DNA from: Streptomyces sp. NBC_00654
GTDB taxonomy: Bacteria > Actinomycetota > Actinomycetes > Streptomycetales > Streptomycetaceae
Direction: 5' to 3'
DNA: 64,000 bases
NCBI RefSeq assembly: GCF_026341775.1
Contig: NZ_JAPEOB010000004.1
Location: 124,001 to 188,000, forward strand
How positions within the stretch are numbered: position 1 is the stretch's first letter; every line of letters begins with the position of its first letter. The translations under genes and the position numbers were made by a program. Below, in pieces: positions 9,407-17,617 of this stretch. The notes under the pieces are model-generated. The model saw only the letters and a list, made by a program, of their open reading frames with translations, did no database searches and was not told the DNA's origin.

Positions 9407-10486
9407 TCAACGTCGAGTTGGCTGAGTCGTACGGATTTCCGCGATCTGCGTTCCCGGGGCGTGCCGGCGCTTGGCCAGGTCGTCGGCGAAGCGCTGCCAG
9501 ACCTCGGAGCAGTGGTGGGCGAGATCGGCGACGGCGTCGACGGAGTGGGCGGGTACCGCCTCCGCCCGCTTCCTCCAGGCCTCGTCGACGATGAAGCGGC
9601 TGTGCAGCCACCGGACGAACTCGCGGCCGTTGTCGGAGTGGCGCAGGGACGGGTCGTTGGCGAGCTTGCGCAGGGTGTCCAGCGGCGCGCGGGACCGGGG
9701 GGAGACCGGGGGCTGGGTGCCGGCGGGAGCGGGCCGTACGGGTTCCGGGGCGGCGGCTGCCGGGGAGTCGTCCGGCGCGGCCGCGGGCTCGGTCGCCGGC
9801 GCGGCCGCGCCGGTGGACTGCCGGCTGCGCGGAACGGGGTTGTCGCCGCGCAGCAGCCGCTTGCGGACGTCGTGGGCGGTGCCGAGCGAGAGCCCGGTGC
9901 GTTCGACGACGGTGCGCAGCGGCAGGTCGGGGTTGCTGGCCAGCAGCGAGGCGGCGTGCATCCGTTCGGCGGTGCGGTCCAGGGGATGGGCGCGGCCGTC
10001 GACTCCCGTACGTATGTTCAGGAGCGGAGAACCCGCGGCTGAACAGACGCGGACGCCCGCCACGGTCTTGGCGTCCAGCCCCACATGGGCGGCGACGGCG
10101 CGGTCGGAGAGGCTCGGGTGGGAGGTCAGGATGCGGGCGGCGGCCGTCTTGCGGTCGGCCACCGACAGGGGCAGGCCGTTGGTGATGTTCGCCGACACGG
10201 ACTGCAGGAAGATCTGGTCCTCGGCGCCCTCGTAGAAGCGGACCTCGACCGCGTCCAGGCCCTTCAGCTCGGCGGCACCGATGCGGTGCATGCCGTCGAC
10301 CACACGCATGGTGGGCCGGTGCACCAGCACGGGCGGGAGCGAGGCGTACATCGCGGCGAGCCGGCGTACGTGCGCCTGGTCGATGCCGTTCAGACGAGGT
10401 GAGTCGGCAGGGCGGAGTTCATTGATCCGCACGAACTGCGGGGATTTTTGATCCTGTTCACGCTGGTCAGCGTCCGTGCCTTTCAC
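9407..10486 (-). CDS. StrR/ParB-like pathway activator (SgcR1-like)
   Basis: ParB-nuclease-fold regulator of the StrR type, 359 residues. The N-terminal ParB-like part carries VVDGMHRIGAAEL, a version of the ParB G-x-H-R motif. It is followed by helix-turn-helix segments (LSDRAVAAHVGLDAKTVAGV and LRTVVERTGLSLGTAHDVRK), a Pro/Ala-rich linker and a helical C-terminus. Members of this family activate streptomycin, glycopeptide and enediyne clusters. GTG at 10486 has GGGGGA four bases upstream; an ATG at 10501 is the alternative. No palindrome matching the known StrR half-site (GTTCGAC) was seen in the intergenic regions, so its binding sites here are unidentified. Confidence 0.9.
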   Translation of the reverse strand: MKGTDADQREQDQKSPQFVRINELRPADSPRLNGIDQAHVRRLAAMYASLPPVLVHRPTMRVVDGMHRIGAAELKGLDAVEVRFYEGAEDQIFLQSVSANITNGLPLSVADRKTAAARILTSHPSLSDRAVAAHVGLDAKTVAGVRVCSAAGSPLLNIRTGVDGRAHPLDRTAERMHAASLLASNPDLPLRTVVERTGLSLGTAHDVRKRLLRGDNPVPRSRQSTGAAAPATEPAAAPDDSPAAAAPEPVRPAPAGTQPPVSPRSRAPLDTLRKLANDPSLRHSDNGREFVRWLHSRFIVDEAWRKRAEAVPAHSVDAVADLAHHCSEVWQRFADDLAKRRHAPGTQIAEIRTTQPTRR

Positions 10487-10755
10487 GTTTCCCCCAAGCA
10501 TGAGACCAGGCCCACTTCTGCGTGCCCGTGTAGGAGCAGAAGGAATGTCACGTGCGGGTGCTGAATACAGCCAGGTAAGGAGCCTAATGAGGAGAGTGCA
10601 GATCAGGCCTGTTCCCGGGCCGCGAAGAGACAACTCAGGGGAGTCGGAGAATCGCTCACGACGACTTTGGCGAGTTGATTGAACGGCGTGACCGGTTCTA
10701 GCTTTCCATCACGCCGCAAGGCGCCCCACTCCGCACGATCCGAAAGGAGACCGAG
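10487..10755. promoter_or_regulatory. Divergent promoter region between StrR-like gene and E8
   Basis: About 270 bp without a gene between divergently transcribed units, so it must hold both promoters. No copy of the 16-bp GCA-N9-ATGC element and no clear inverted repeat is visible. An AAAGGAG ribosome site at 10743-10749 serves E8. Confidence 0.55.
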
Positions 10756-11334
10756 TTGCGAAGCGAAAATGAGCGAGTGGCGCCGGACGGCGAACTCCGG
10801 ACCATCACCCTGGAGGCCTATGCCGACACCATCGTTCCCGGGCAGAAGCGTCATGACGGTGACCGCGCCATCGCCGGAGTCGCCACCGGCGGCGGCGCGG
10901 TCCAGGCCGGAGCACTGGAACTCCTCCAGTGGGACGCCACCGGCATCCACGACGGGCTGGACGACCTGGCCCGCCTGGTCAACGAGCACGCCACCGCCTA
11001 CGCGGCGGAGCGGAGCATCGCCCTCGACCCGTCCGTACCGCCCTTCGTGGCACTGGAGTACGACGACCGTGCCGCCCTGATCCTGCTGCTGACAACCCCC
11101 GGACACCCGGAGAAGGACTTCTGGGTGATGCTCTCCCTCTTCTGCAACATGGCCTTCGACTCGGCGGCCCATCTGCCCACCGCACAGGCCCTGGCGGACG
11201 GCCACCCCGGTCTCGCCGCCATGGGCCTCTCGCACCCCGACGCGGACGGGCTCTGGCGCTTCAAGGACTTCGGCTACGGCCGTGAACTCGCCCGACTCCA
11301 CCCCGACACCACGCCCTCCGGGAGCCCAGCATGA
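10756..11334 (+). CDS. E8: Enediyne accessory protein E8
   Basis: 192-residue protein of the conserved enediyne E8 type, always seen next to the E9 oxidoreductase. The biochemical role is not established. Visible features are the LEAYADTIVPGQKR segment near the N-terminus and a mainly helical, Ala-rich body with no signal peptide or membrane helix. The VPGQKR-type segment and the pairing with a GMC oxidoreductase resemble small partner subunits of some GMC dehydrogenases, but this is only a suggestion. The best start is TTG at 10756 with AAAGGAG six bases upstream. The stop overlaps the E9 ATG by 4 bp, so the two are translationally coupled. Confidence 0.85.
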   Translation: MRSENERVAPDGELRTITLEAYADTIVPGQKRHDGDRAIAGVATGGGAVQAGALELLQWDATGIHDGLDDLARLVNEHATAYAAERSIALDPSVPPFVALEYDDRAALILLLTTPGHPEKDFWVMLSLFCNMAFDSAAHLPTAQALADGHPGLAAMGLSHPDADGLWRFKDFGYGRELARLHPDTTPSGSPA

Positions 11335-12989
11335 GCAGCACGGCCGAGCACACGGACGTCCTCGTCATCGGCAGCGGATTCGGCGGCGCCATCGCCGCGT
11401 ACCACCTGGCCGCCGGCGGGGCCAAGGTCACCGTCCTGGAACGGGGGCCCTGGCTGAAGAGCGCCGACTTCGAGCACGACTACAAGCTCGGCTCCTCCTA
11501 CACCCGGGCCTTCGACTTCGTGGTCGGCGACGGGATGAGCATCCTGGGCGGCAACTGTGTCGGCGGAGGGAGCGTCGTCTACTTCGCGGCCATGCCCCGG
11601 GCCCCGCGCTTCGTCTTCGACCGGCAGGGCTCCATCGGCCGCCGTATGTGGCCGGGCGCGGTCAGCCGGGACACGCTCGACCCCTGGTACGACCGGGTCG
11701 AGGAGTCCCTCTCGGTGGCCAAGCAGGACTGGAACGACGTCAGTTACGCCGGCGGCCTGTGGGCCGCGGCCTGCGACCACGCCGGCCGCACGGCCAATCC
11801 GCTCGCCGTCGCCATCGACAACACCAAGTGTGTCAACTGCAACTGGATGATGGCCGGGTGCCGGTTCGAGGCCAAGCAGTCGCTGCTGGTCAACTACCTT
11901 CCGGCCGCGCTCGCCCACGGGGCGGAGATCCGCCCGCTGCACGAGGTGCAGCACATATCGCGCACCTCGGACGGCGACTACCGCGTGCACTACAACGTGA
12001 TCCACGACGAGGACTACCGCCTCCAGGCCGGCAGTGGCGTGATCGAGGCGAAGATCGTGGTCATGGCCGCCGGGGCCGGTGCCACCCCGGTCATCCTCCA
12101 GCGCAGCGAGGCCCACCTCGGCACGATGCCCAGGGCGGTCGGCCGCTACTTCTCCGGCAACGGCGAGCGGCTCAACACCGCCATCATCGACGAGAAGAGG
12201 GCGGCCGAGCTCTTCGGCCTGGACCGGGGCGACGGACTGGCGTACGCGGCCAACCAGATCGGCAAGGGCCCCACCGTCGCCAGCTGGGACAAGCTGGACG
12301 GCTCCCTGCCCGAGTACTCCCGCTACTCCCTGGAACAGCTCTACTTCCCGCCCGGCCTCGGCACGATCCTGGCCCAGGTCCCCGACGCCGCCGGGCCCAC
12401 CTGGTTCGGCAGGGAGAAGAAGGAGATCCTGAAGAAGTGGACGTCCTGGCTCACGATCTTCTCGATGATCGAGGACGACAACGAGGGCGTCTTCGGCCCG
12501 CCGCCCGCGACCGGTAACGCGCACCGCATCTCCCAGCAGATGCTCGGCCGGGGCAACCTCCGCTACGACCCGACCAAGAACACCCTGGGCGCCTGGGCCG
12601 CCTCCGACGCCGAGGTCAAGGAGATCCTGGAGAAGGACGGCCTGGCCAAGGTGATGCCCTGGACCAACGACCTGGTCGGTGCCTACACGGTCCACCCGTT
12701 GTCCTCCTGCCGGATGGGCGACGACCCCCTCACCTCGGCCCTCGACGACCGCAACGAGCTGCGGGACCACCCCGGAATCTTCGTCACGGACGGCTCCGCC
12801 GTCCCCGGCGCGCTGACCGTCAACCCCGCGATGACCATCGCCGCCCTGGCCGAACGCGCCGTCCCCGGCATCGTGCAGGCCGCCCAGCGCAAGGGGATCT
12901 CCGTGACCTACGGTGCCCCGGCCCCCGACGGCTCCCGCAGCGGCCGCAAGAAGGTCCTGCCGCTGCTGCCCACACTCACCCGGACCTGA
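11331..12989 (+). CDS. E9: GMC-type FAD oxidoreductase E9
   Basis: Glucose-methanol-choline family oxidoreductase, 552 residues, equivalent to SgcE9. The dinucleotide-binding motif is DVLVIGSGFGGAIAAYHL at the N-terminus. The substrate-site region near the C-terminus contains HPLSSCRMG and the closing FAD segment VTDGSAVPGALTVNPAMTI. The central CVNCNWMMAGC block has several cysteines, as in cholesterol-oxidase-like family members. It is conserved in most enediyne clusters and thought to act on the nascent core, though the step is undefined. It forms an E8-E9 operon. A 214-bp gap with no gene follows; it holds only a short GGTTG/CAACC hairpin at 13112-13128 upstream of E10. Confidence 0.93.
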   Translation: MSSTAEHTDVLVIGSGFGGAIAAYHLAAGGAKVTVLERGPWLKSADFEHDYKLGSSYTRAFDFVVGDGMSILGGNCVGGGSVVYFAAMPRAPRFVFDRQGSIGRRMWPGAVSRDTLDPWYDRVEESLSVAKQDWNDVSYAGGLWAAACDHAGRTANPLAVAIDNTKCVNCNWMMAGCRFEAKQSLLVNYLPAALAHGAEIRPLHEVQHISRTSDGDYRVHYNVIHDEDYRLQAGSGVIEAKIVVMAAGAGATPVILQRSEAHLGTMPRAVGRYFSGNGERLNTAIIDEKRAAELFGLDRGDGLAYAANQIGKGPTVASWDKLDGSLPEYSRYSLEQLYFPPGLGTILAQVPDAAGPTWFGREKKEILKKWTSWLTIFSMIEDDNEGVFGPPPATGNAHRISQQMLGRGNLRYDPTKNTLGAWAASDAEVKEILEKDGLAKVMPWTNDLVGAYTVHPLSSCRMGDDPLTSALDDRNELRDHPGIFVTDGSAVPGALTVNPAMTIAALAERAVPGIVQAAQRKGISVTYGAPAPDGSRSGRKKVLPLLPTLTRT

Positions 12990-13203
12990 TTCCGCCCCGG
13001 GTGCGCCGGGCCCGCCCGGCGCACCCCTGCGCACCCGCCGCTCCACCCCACCGGCACACCCCGCGTCCGCACGGCGAGGTATCGCCCCGGGCGGACGCGT
13101 CCGGACAGTGGGTTGTTTCAAGCAACCGGCGAAGGGCCGGACCCGATACGACCTGACGGCACACGGACCACGGACCACGGACCACGACGAAGGGCTACGG
13201 ACG

Positions 13204-13680
13204 ATGACGACCACGACCACCGACTACTTCGAGTACACCCACACCGTCGGCTTCGAGGAGACCAACCTCGTCGGCAACGTGTACTACGTGAACTACCTGC
13301 GCTGGCAGGGCCGCTGCCGCGAGCTGTTCCTGAAGCAGAAGGCGCCGGCGGTGCTGGCCGATGTGCAGAACGACCTCAAGCTCTTCACGCTCAAGGTCGA
13401 CTGCGAGTTCTTCGCCGAGATCACGGCCTTCGACGAGCTGTCGATCCGGATGCGGCTGTCGGAACTGGGCCAGACCCAGCTGGAGTTCACCTTCGACTAC
13501 GTCAAGGTGGCCGAGGGCGGCGGCGAGACGCTGGTGGCTCGGGGCAAGCAGCGGATCGCCTGCATGCGGGGACCGAACACCGCGACCGTGCCCTCCGTCA
13601 TCCCCGAGGCCCTGGCCGAGGCGCTCGCGCCGTACACCGGCCGGCTGCGTCCGCTCGCCGGCCGGGCCGCCGCCGCCTGA
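13204..13680 (+). CDS. E10: Enediyne thioesterase E10 (canonical copy)
   Basis: 158-residue hotdog thioesterase of the CalE7/DynE7/SgcE10 family, which hydrolyses the PKSE-bound beta-keto polyene and gives heptaene-type products in vitro. The catalytic signature is intact: Asn21 in FEETN, Tyr31 in YYVNY and Arg39 in WQGRCRE correspond to CalE7 Asn19, Tyr29 and Arg37. It stands 7 kb away from PKSE, whereas a second, divergent copy lies directly after PKSE at 6152. It has its own upstream region and is followed by a 300-bp gap of tandem repeats before E11. Start chosen at ATG 13204, which directly precedes the conserved domain. Confidence 0.95.
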   Translation: MTTTTTDYFEYTHTVGFEETNLVGNVYYVNYLRWQGRCRELFLKQKAPAVLADVQNDLKLFTLKVDCEFFAEITAFDELSIRMRLSELGQTQLEFTFDYVKVAEGGGETLVARGKQRIACMRGPNTATVPSVIPEALAEALAPYTGRLRPLAGRAAAA

Positions 13681-13767
13681 CCGGCCGCGCCGCCCCGCAC
13701 GGCGGGAGCCCGCGCAGGGTCCGCCCCGGACGGCCGGTACGACCCCGTGGTCCTGTCCTCCGCCCCT

Positions 13768-13900
13768 GTGTTCCGCCCCTGTGTTCCGCCCCTGTGTTCC
13801 GCACCCGTGTTCCGCACCCGTGTTCCGCACCCGTGTTCCGCCCGTGTGTTCCGTATCCGTGCGTCACCGCTCAGCCGCTCCGTGCGTCACCGCTCAGCCG
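13768..13900. repeat. Tandem 13-bp repeats (about 7 copies) plus a 2-copy direct repeat
   Basis: Seven head-to-tail copies of a 13-bp unit (core GTGTTCCGC) begin at 13768, 13781, 13794, 13807, 13820, 13833 and 13846. Two copies of a 21-bp unit (core GCGTCACCGCTCAGCC), 23 bp apart, follow to 13900. The 13-bp period is not a multiple of three, so the array is not coding. It fills the 306-bp gap between E10 and E11. Confidence 0.9.
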
Positions 13901-13986
13901 TCCCCATGGCCGGTGAGTTGCTTCACAGGACCCGATCGGGTCCACCCCGCAGAGCCCTCGAAGACCGTATGAGAAGGAGACGAGAA

Positions 13987-14790
13987 ATGAACACGCTCAA
14001 CGACGTTCTCAAGCACCTGGCCGCCGACATCGACGAGATCGCCGGCATCGTGGAGAACCTGGACGACGAGGCATGGCAGACCCCCACCCCCGCTGCGGGC
14101 TGGACCGTCGCCGACCAGATCGCCCACCTCACCTTCGTCTTCAACCTGGCCAGGACGGCCGCCGCCGAACCGCAGGCGTTCCAGGCCATCACCGCCGCGG
14201 CCGCCGGTAACTTCGACGGAGCGGTCAACGCCGCCCTCGCCCAGTTCAAGGCCTTCCCGCCCCGCGAACTGGTCGCCCGCTTCCGGGCCCTGGGCCAGGC
14301 GTCCATCGACGCGCTCGCCGCGGTGCCGGCCGGTCAGGTGGTGCCGTGGCTGGTCAACCCGCTGCCGCCGGTCGTCCTGGGCTGCGCCGGAATCATGGAG
14401 GTCTTCGCCCACGGCCAGGACATCACCGACGCCCTCGGAGTCCGCAGGGAGCCCACCGATCGGCTGGGCAACATCGCCGACTTCGCCTGGCTGACCCGCG
14501 ACTTCGGCTACGAGTCGCACGGTCTCACCCCGCCCGCCGAGCCCTTCCGCTTCCTCCTGACGGCCCCCTCCGGCGAGGTGTGGTCGGTCGGTCCCGAGGA
14601 CGCGGCCGAGACGATCCAGGGCCCCGCGCACGACTTCGCCCTGCTGGTGACCCGCCGCCGGCACCGCGACGACCTCGCCCTGACCGCGACCGGACCGGCC
14701 GGTGAGCAGTGGCTGAGCATCGCGCAGGCCTACCGGGGCCCGGCCGGTGAAGGGCGCAAGCCCGGCCAGTTCGCGGACGCCGGACAGTGA
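13987..14790 (+). CDS. E11: Enediyne protein E11, DinB/maleylpyruvate-isomerase-like
   Basis: 267-residue protein of the TIGR03084 group within the mycothiol-dependent maleylpyruvate isomerase/DinB four-helix superfamily, as for SgcE11. The N-terminal helix bundle contains the usual W-x-x-x-T/P-A-x-G-W-x-V-x-D-Q-I-x-H-L pattern (TPAAGWTVADQIAHL). A second conserved histidine lies in EVFAHGQDITDALG, and these His/Asp positions are the probable metal ligands. Such proteins often act as thiol- or metal-dependent hydrolases or isomerases, but the function of E11 in enediyne biosynthesis is unknown. ATG at 13987 has AAGGAG seven bases upstream. The prephenate dehydrogenase follows 69 bp downstream on the same strand. 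Confidence 0.88.
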   Translation: MNTLNDVLKHLAADIDEIAGIVENLDDEAWQTPTPAAGWTVADQIAHLTFVFNLARTAAAEPQAFQAITAAAAGNFDGAVNAALAQFKAFPPRELVARFRALGQASIDALAAVPAGQVVPWLVNPLPPVVLGCAGIMEVFAHGQDITDALGVRREPTDRLGNIADFAWLTRDFGYESHGLTPPAEPFRFLLTAPSGEVWSVGPEDAAETIQGPAHDFALLVTRRRHRDDLALTATGPAGEQWLSIAQAYRGPAGEGRKPGQFADAGQ

Positions 14791-14859
14791 GCGGCGGCCG
14801 GCCACCGCGTACCGCGCGCCCCCGCCACAGCCGTGCCAGAAGCCCACCAGGGAGAAGAC

Positions 14860-15912
14860 ATGACGAGCACCAGGCCGGATCGAGTCATCGTGATCGGCTG
14901 CGGTCTGATCGGTACGTCCGTCGCACTGGCCCTCACCCGGGCCGGGGTGCGGGTCGCCCTCGACGACGTGGACACCGCGGCCCTGGACGAGGCCTGCCGG
15001 ATGGGCGCCGGGACCGCGCTGACCGAGGACACCCCGGTCGCGGACCTCGTGGTGATCGCCACCCCGCCGTCCGCCGTCGTCGACACCCTGTACCGGGCCC
15101 AGGCCCGCGGGCTCGGCCGGGCGTACACCGATGTGGCGAGCACCAAGGAACACATCTGGGCGGAGGCGGCGCTGCGCGGCAGCGACCTGCTGGGCTACGT
15201 TCCCGGCCACCCGATGGCGGGCCGGGAACTGTCCGGCCCCGGTGCGGCGGTGCCCGACCTCTTCGCCGGACGCCCCTGGATCCTGTGCCCCTACCCGACG
15301 GTCGACCCCGAGGCGCTCGCCGCCGTCGACGCACTGGTGAGGCTGTGCGGGGGCGTCCGCCGGGATCTGACACCCGCCGCCCACGACCGGGCGGCGGCCG
15401 CGCTCTCGCACGTGCCGCAGGTCGTCTCCTCCGCACTCGCGGGACAGCTCGCCGGGCTCGGCCCCGACATCCTCGCGCTGGCCGGGGCCGGGGTGACGGA
15501 CACCACCCGGACCGCGGGCAGCGACCCCGCGCTGTGGGCCGACATCCTCGGCCAGAACGCCTCGGTGGTGGCGGAGGCGGTGGAGCGGCTGGCCGGTGAA
15601 CTCGGCTCCCTGGCACGTGAGTTGAGGGCAGGCGGCTCCGGTCCCTCGGACGGGGTGCGTGAGCTGCTCGACCGCGGCAACGCGGGCCGCGCGGCGCTCC
15701 TCGCGGCGGCCGGGACGACCGCCGCGAACACGGCCGCGGCCGGCCCCGCGGCCGGTCCCGCCGCACCCGCACCCGCGCGCACCCGTGCGGCGGCGGCGGG
15801 CACGAGGACCGGACCGCCGTACCTGCCGCCGCACCGGCCGTACCGCTCACCGCTCCTGCGGCCCGGCCGGCCGGCGGGCCCGGTGCCGCGCATCCGCCGC
15901 TTCGCCCGGTGA
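14860..15912 (+). CDS. tyrA: Prephenate dehydrogenase
   Basis: 350-residue NAD(P)-dependent prephenate dehydrogenase, which converts prephenate to 4-hydroxyphenylpyruvate. The Rossmann motif is VIVIGCGLIGTSVALALTRAG, and the family motifs VIATPPSAV, YTDVASTK, GHPMAGRE and the later SHVPQVV are all readable. The last 70 residues are low-complexity Ala/Pro/Arg-rich and look dispensable. An extra tyrA in a secondary-metabolite cluster usually raises the supply of tyrosine or 4-hydroxyphenylpyruvate. Here this fits a tyrosine-derived aryl unit handled by the SgcC-like hydroxylase (inference). AGGGAG precedes the ATG. Confidence 0.93.
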   Translation: MTSTRPDRVIVIGCGLIGTSVALALTRAGVRVALDDVDTAALDEACRMGAGTALTEDTPVADLVVIATPPSAVVDTLYRAQARGLGRAYTDVASTKEHIWAEAALRGSDLLGYVPGHPMAGRELSGPGAAVPDLFAGRPWILCPYPTVDPEALAAVDALVRLCGGVRRDLTPAAHDRAAAALSHVPQVVSSALAGQLAGLGPDILALAGAGVTDTTRTAGSDPALWADILGQNASVVAEAVERLAGELGSLARELRAGGSGPSDGVRELLDRGNAGRAALLAAAGTTAANTAAAGPAAGPAAPAPARTRAAAAGTRTGPPYLPPHRPYRSPLLRPGRPAGPVPRIRRFAR

Positions 15913-15918
15913 CCCGCC

Positions 15919-15990
15919 GCTCAGCGGCCGGGCACCGCTCAGTGGCCGGGCACCGCTCAGTGGCCGGGCACCGCTCAGTGGCCGGGCACC
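15919..15990. repeat. Four tandem 18-bp repeats at a convergent gene junction
   Basis: Copies begin at 15919, 15937, 15955 and 15973 (unit GCTCAGTGGCCGGGCACC; the first copy has one change). They span the gap between the prephenate dehydrogenase stop and the last codons of the minus-strand gene ending at 15975. Confidence 0.9.
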
Positions 15991-17009
15991 GGCCGGGGGC
16001 CGGCCAGCCTGCCGCCCACGCAGAGGGCGGTGGTCAGTGAGGCCCACGACGTGAGTTCGACCAGCTCCCGGTCGGTGGGATGGAACGCGCGGAACGCGGC
16101 CACATCGGCGTCGGTGATCCGGTGGGCGGCGAAGGCGGTCAGCAGCGCCAGCCGGATCACGGGCACCTGTGGCGCCGTCAGTCCGGCCGAGGCCTCCTGG
16201 AGCCAGGGGATGCTCAGACCCGCCGGGCCCCCGTCCCATGCGGCCAGCCGGCCGGCCAGCCGCTCGCGGACCGGCTGCGGCACCCAGTCCGCCGCAGCGT
16301 CCACGGCCGCCACCGCCCGGCCCAGCGCATCGGCCACCACCGGACTTCCGCCGGCCCACTCCGGAAGGGACGGCCGCGGTGCGGAGGGCAGCAGGCCCAG
16401 CGAGGTTCCGGCCGGCACCGGCCCCGGACCGACCGGCCGCATGGAGCGGGCGACCGTACGCATGATGGGTCCGCGGAGGAATCCGGGGGCCTGGTCGGGC
16501 ATCGGGGAGTCGGCCAGGAAGACAGCGGCCATCCGGTTGATGTAGTGGAAGGTGACGGCCACCCCGCAGAGTTCGGCCGCCTCGGCGGCCGAGGCCGCCG
16601 GAACACGCGGGCCGTCCGCGGCGCGCAGGCCCGTGGCGCGGGCCCAGGCCGCGAGCGCGGCCTCGGCCTCGGCCGGTTCCGGCTCCAGCGTCTGCAGGGT
16701 GGCCCGGTGCACATCGACGCAGTACGAGCAGGTGTTGGCCTCGGAGACGGCGGTCGCGGTGACCTCCTTGGCGGCCCGGCTCGCCTCCCCGTCGACCAGC
16801 AGGGTCTCCCGCAGCATCAGCCAGGCCGCGGCGAGTGCCACCGGGGCGGGGGAGTGCAGGGCCAGGGGCGGAGCGAGCACCCCGAAGTCCCTCTCCGCCT
16901 GCGTGTACACCGCGGCCACCAGCCCGCGGGCCCGGCCCGGGGGCACCGCCTCCACGTACCGCACCTGCTTCAACGCGCCTCGCAGCACTGTCCTGACAAC
17001 AGGTCTCAC
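15975..17009 (-). CDS. Carboxymuconolactone decarboxylase/AhpD-like protein
   Basis: 344-residue protein of the CMD/AhpD fold. The redox motif CSYCVDVH (C-x-x-C-x-x-x-H) sits in SEANTCSYCVDVH about a third of the way in. It matches the AhpD catalytic cysteine pair and proton-relay histidine, so peroxidase or disulfide-reductase activity is plausible. It is about twice the usual AhpD length, with a second CMD-like half that lacks a C-x-x-C. GTG at 17009 has AGGAGGTG seven bases upstream. It may protect against the oxidative load of enediyne production, but that is inference. The C-terminal codons run into the 18-bp tandem repeats. Confidence 0.8.
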   Translation of the reverse strand: MRPVVRTVLRGALKQVRYVEAVPPGRARGLVAAVYTQAERDFGVLAPPLALHSPAPVALAAAWLMLRETLLVDGEASRAAKEVTATAVSEANTCSYCVDVHRATLQTLEPEPAEAEAALAAWARATGLRAADGPRVPAASAAEAAELCGVAVTFHYINRMAAVFLADSPMPDQAPGFLRGPIMRTVARSMRPVGPGPVPAGTSLGLLPSAPRPSLPEWAGGSPVVADALGRAVAAVDAAADWVPQPVRERLAGRLAAWDGGPAGLSIPWLQEASAGLTAPQVPVIRLALLTAFAAHRITDADVAAFRAFHPTDRELVELTSWASLTTALCVGGRLAGPRPVPGH

Positions 17010-17158
17010 CGCCGCGCACCTCCTCGGCCAGGGCTCCCCTTACGGCTCTCGGCGGCCGCGGGCCAGCGCACCGATCCTGGCCGCGCGGTCCACGTCGGCG
17101 CATCCTCAGGACTGCTCCGCACCGCCCGGCCCCGCTCCGCCCTGCCCTGCCCGGGACT

Positions 17159-17617
17159 TCAGGCGGCCGGGGGCACCGCCCGCAGCCGGGATGCGCGGGA
17201 CCCGGCGCGGGCCACCGCCTCCCCCAGCAGCCGCAGCCCCGGGCCGGCCGGCTGACGCTCCAGGGCGGGCCGGTTCGCCTCGGCGCGGGCGACAGCGGCG
17301 CACATCCGGTCCCAGTCCGTGGGTTCGGCGGCGGCAGGAGCTGCGGCGGCCGCGACTTCGGCGGCGGTCCCGGCATCGGCCCCGGTGGCGGCGGCCCGTA
17401 AGGCGTCCGCGTCCCCGAGGCCGTCCTCGTCGGGAACGGCCCCGGCGAAGCCGAACACCCCCTGCTCCATGAACATGCGCACCAGCGCCGTGGCCGCGCC
17501 CTTCGCCGCCGCCGAGGTGTACGCGGTGGAGGCGGCGGCCGCCGCCCCGAGCACCTGTGCCGGCGCGGCCGCCGGTTCCTTCTCGGCCCCGTGGGCCGCC
17601 GGGCGGATATCGCTCAT
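17159..17617 (-). CDS. Small Ala-rich protein of unknown function
   Basis: 152 residues, not recognised. It begins MSDIRPAAHGAEKEP, has an Ala/Gly-rich helical part (VLGAAAAASTAYTSAAAKG), then a long Ala-rich stretch, and ends with the acidic-aromatic segment PTDWDRMCAAVARAEANRP and an LRLLGEAVARAG helix. There is no clear membrane helix or signal peptide. GGGAGG lies just upstream of the ATG. It probably shares transcripts with the AhpD-like gene downstream of it (149-bp gap). Its upstream region carries four 23-bp direct repeats, which suggests specific control. Confidence 0.6.
   Translation of the reverse strand: MSDIRPAAHGAEKEPAAAPAQVLGAAAAASTAYTSAAAKGAATALVRMFMEQGVFGFAGAVPDEDGLGDADALRAAATGADAGTAAEVAAAAAPAAAEPTDWDRMCAAVARAEANRPALERQPAGPGLRLLGEAVARAGSRASRLRAVPPAA

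Noticed and set aside
10487..10755. StrR-type binding palindrome for the SgcR1-like activator
   Set aside because: No GTTCGAC-type half-sites in inverted arrangement were found in this region or in the other intergenic regions checked.
13112..13128. TTTCAAG-containing hairpin upstream of E10 as another 16-bp cluster element
   Set aside because: It shares only the central TTTCAAG with one true site and lacks both the GCA and ATGC ends.
13768..13900. CRISPR array
   Set aside because: The 13-bp units are head-to-tail without spacers, and no cas genes are present.
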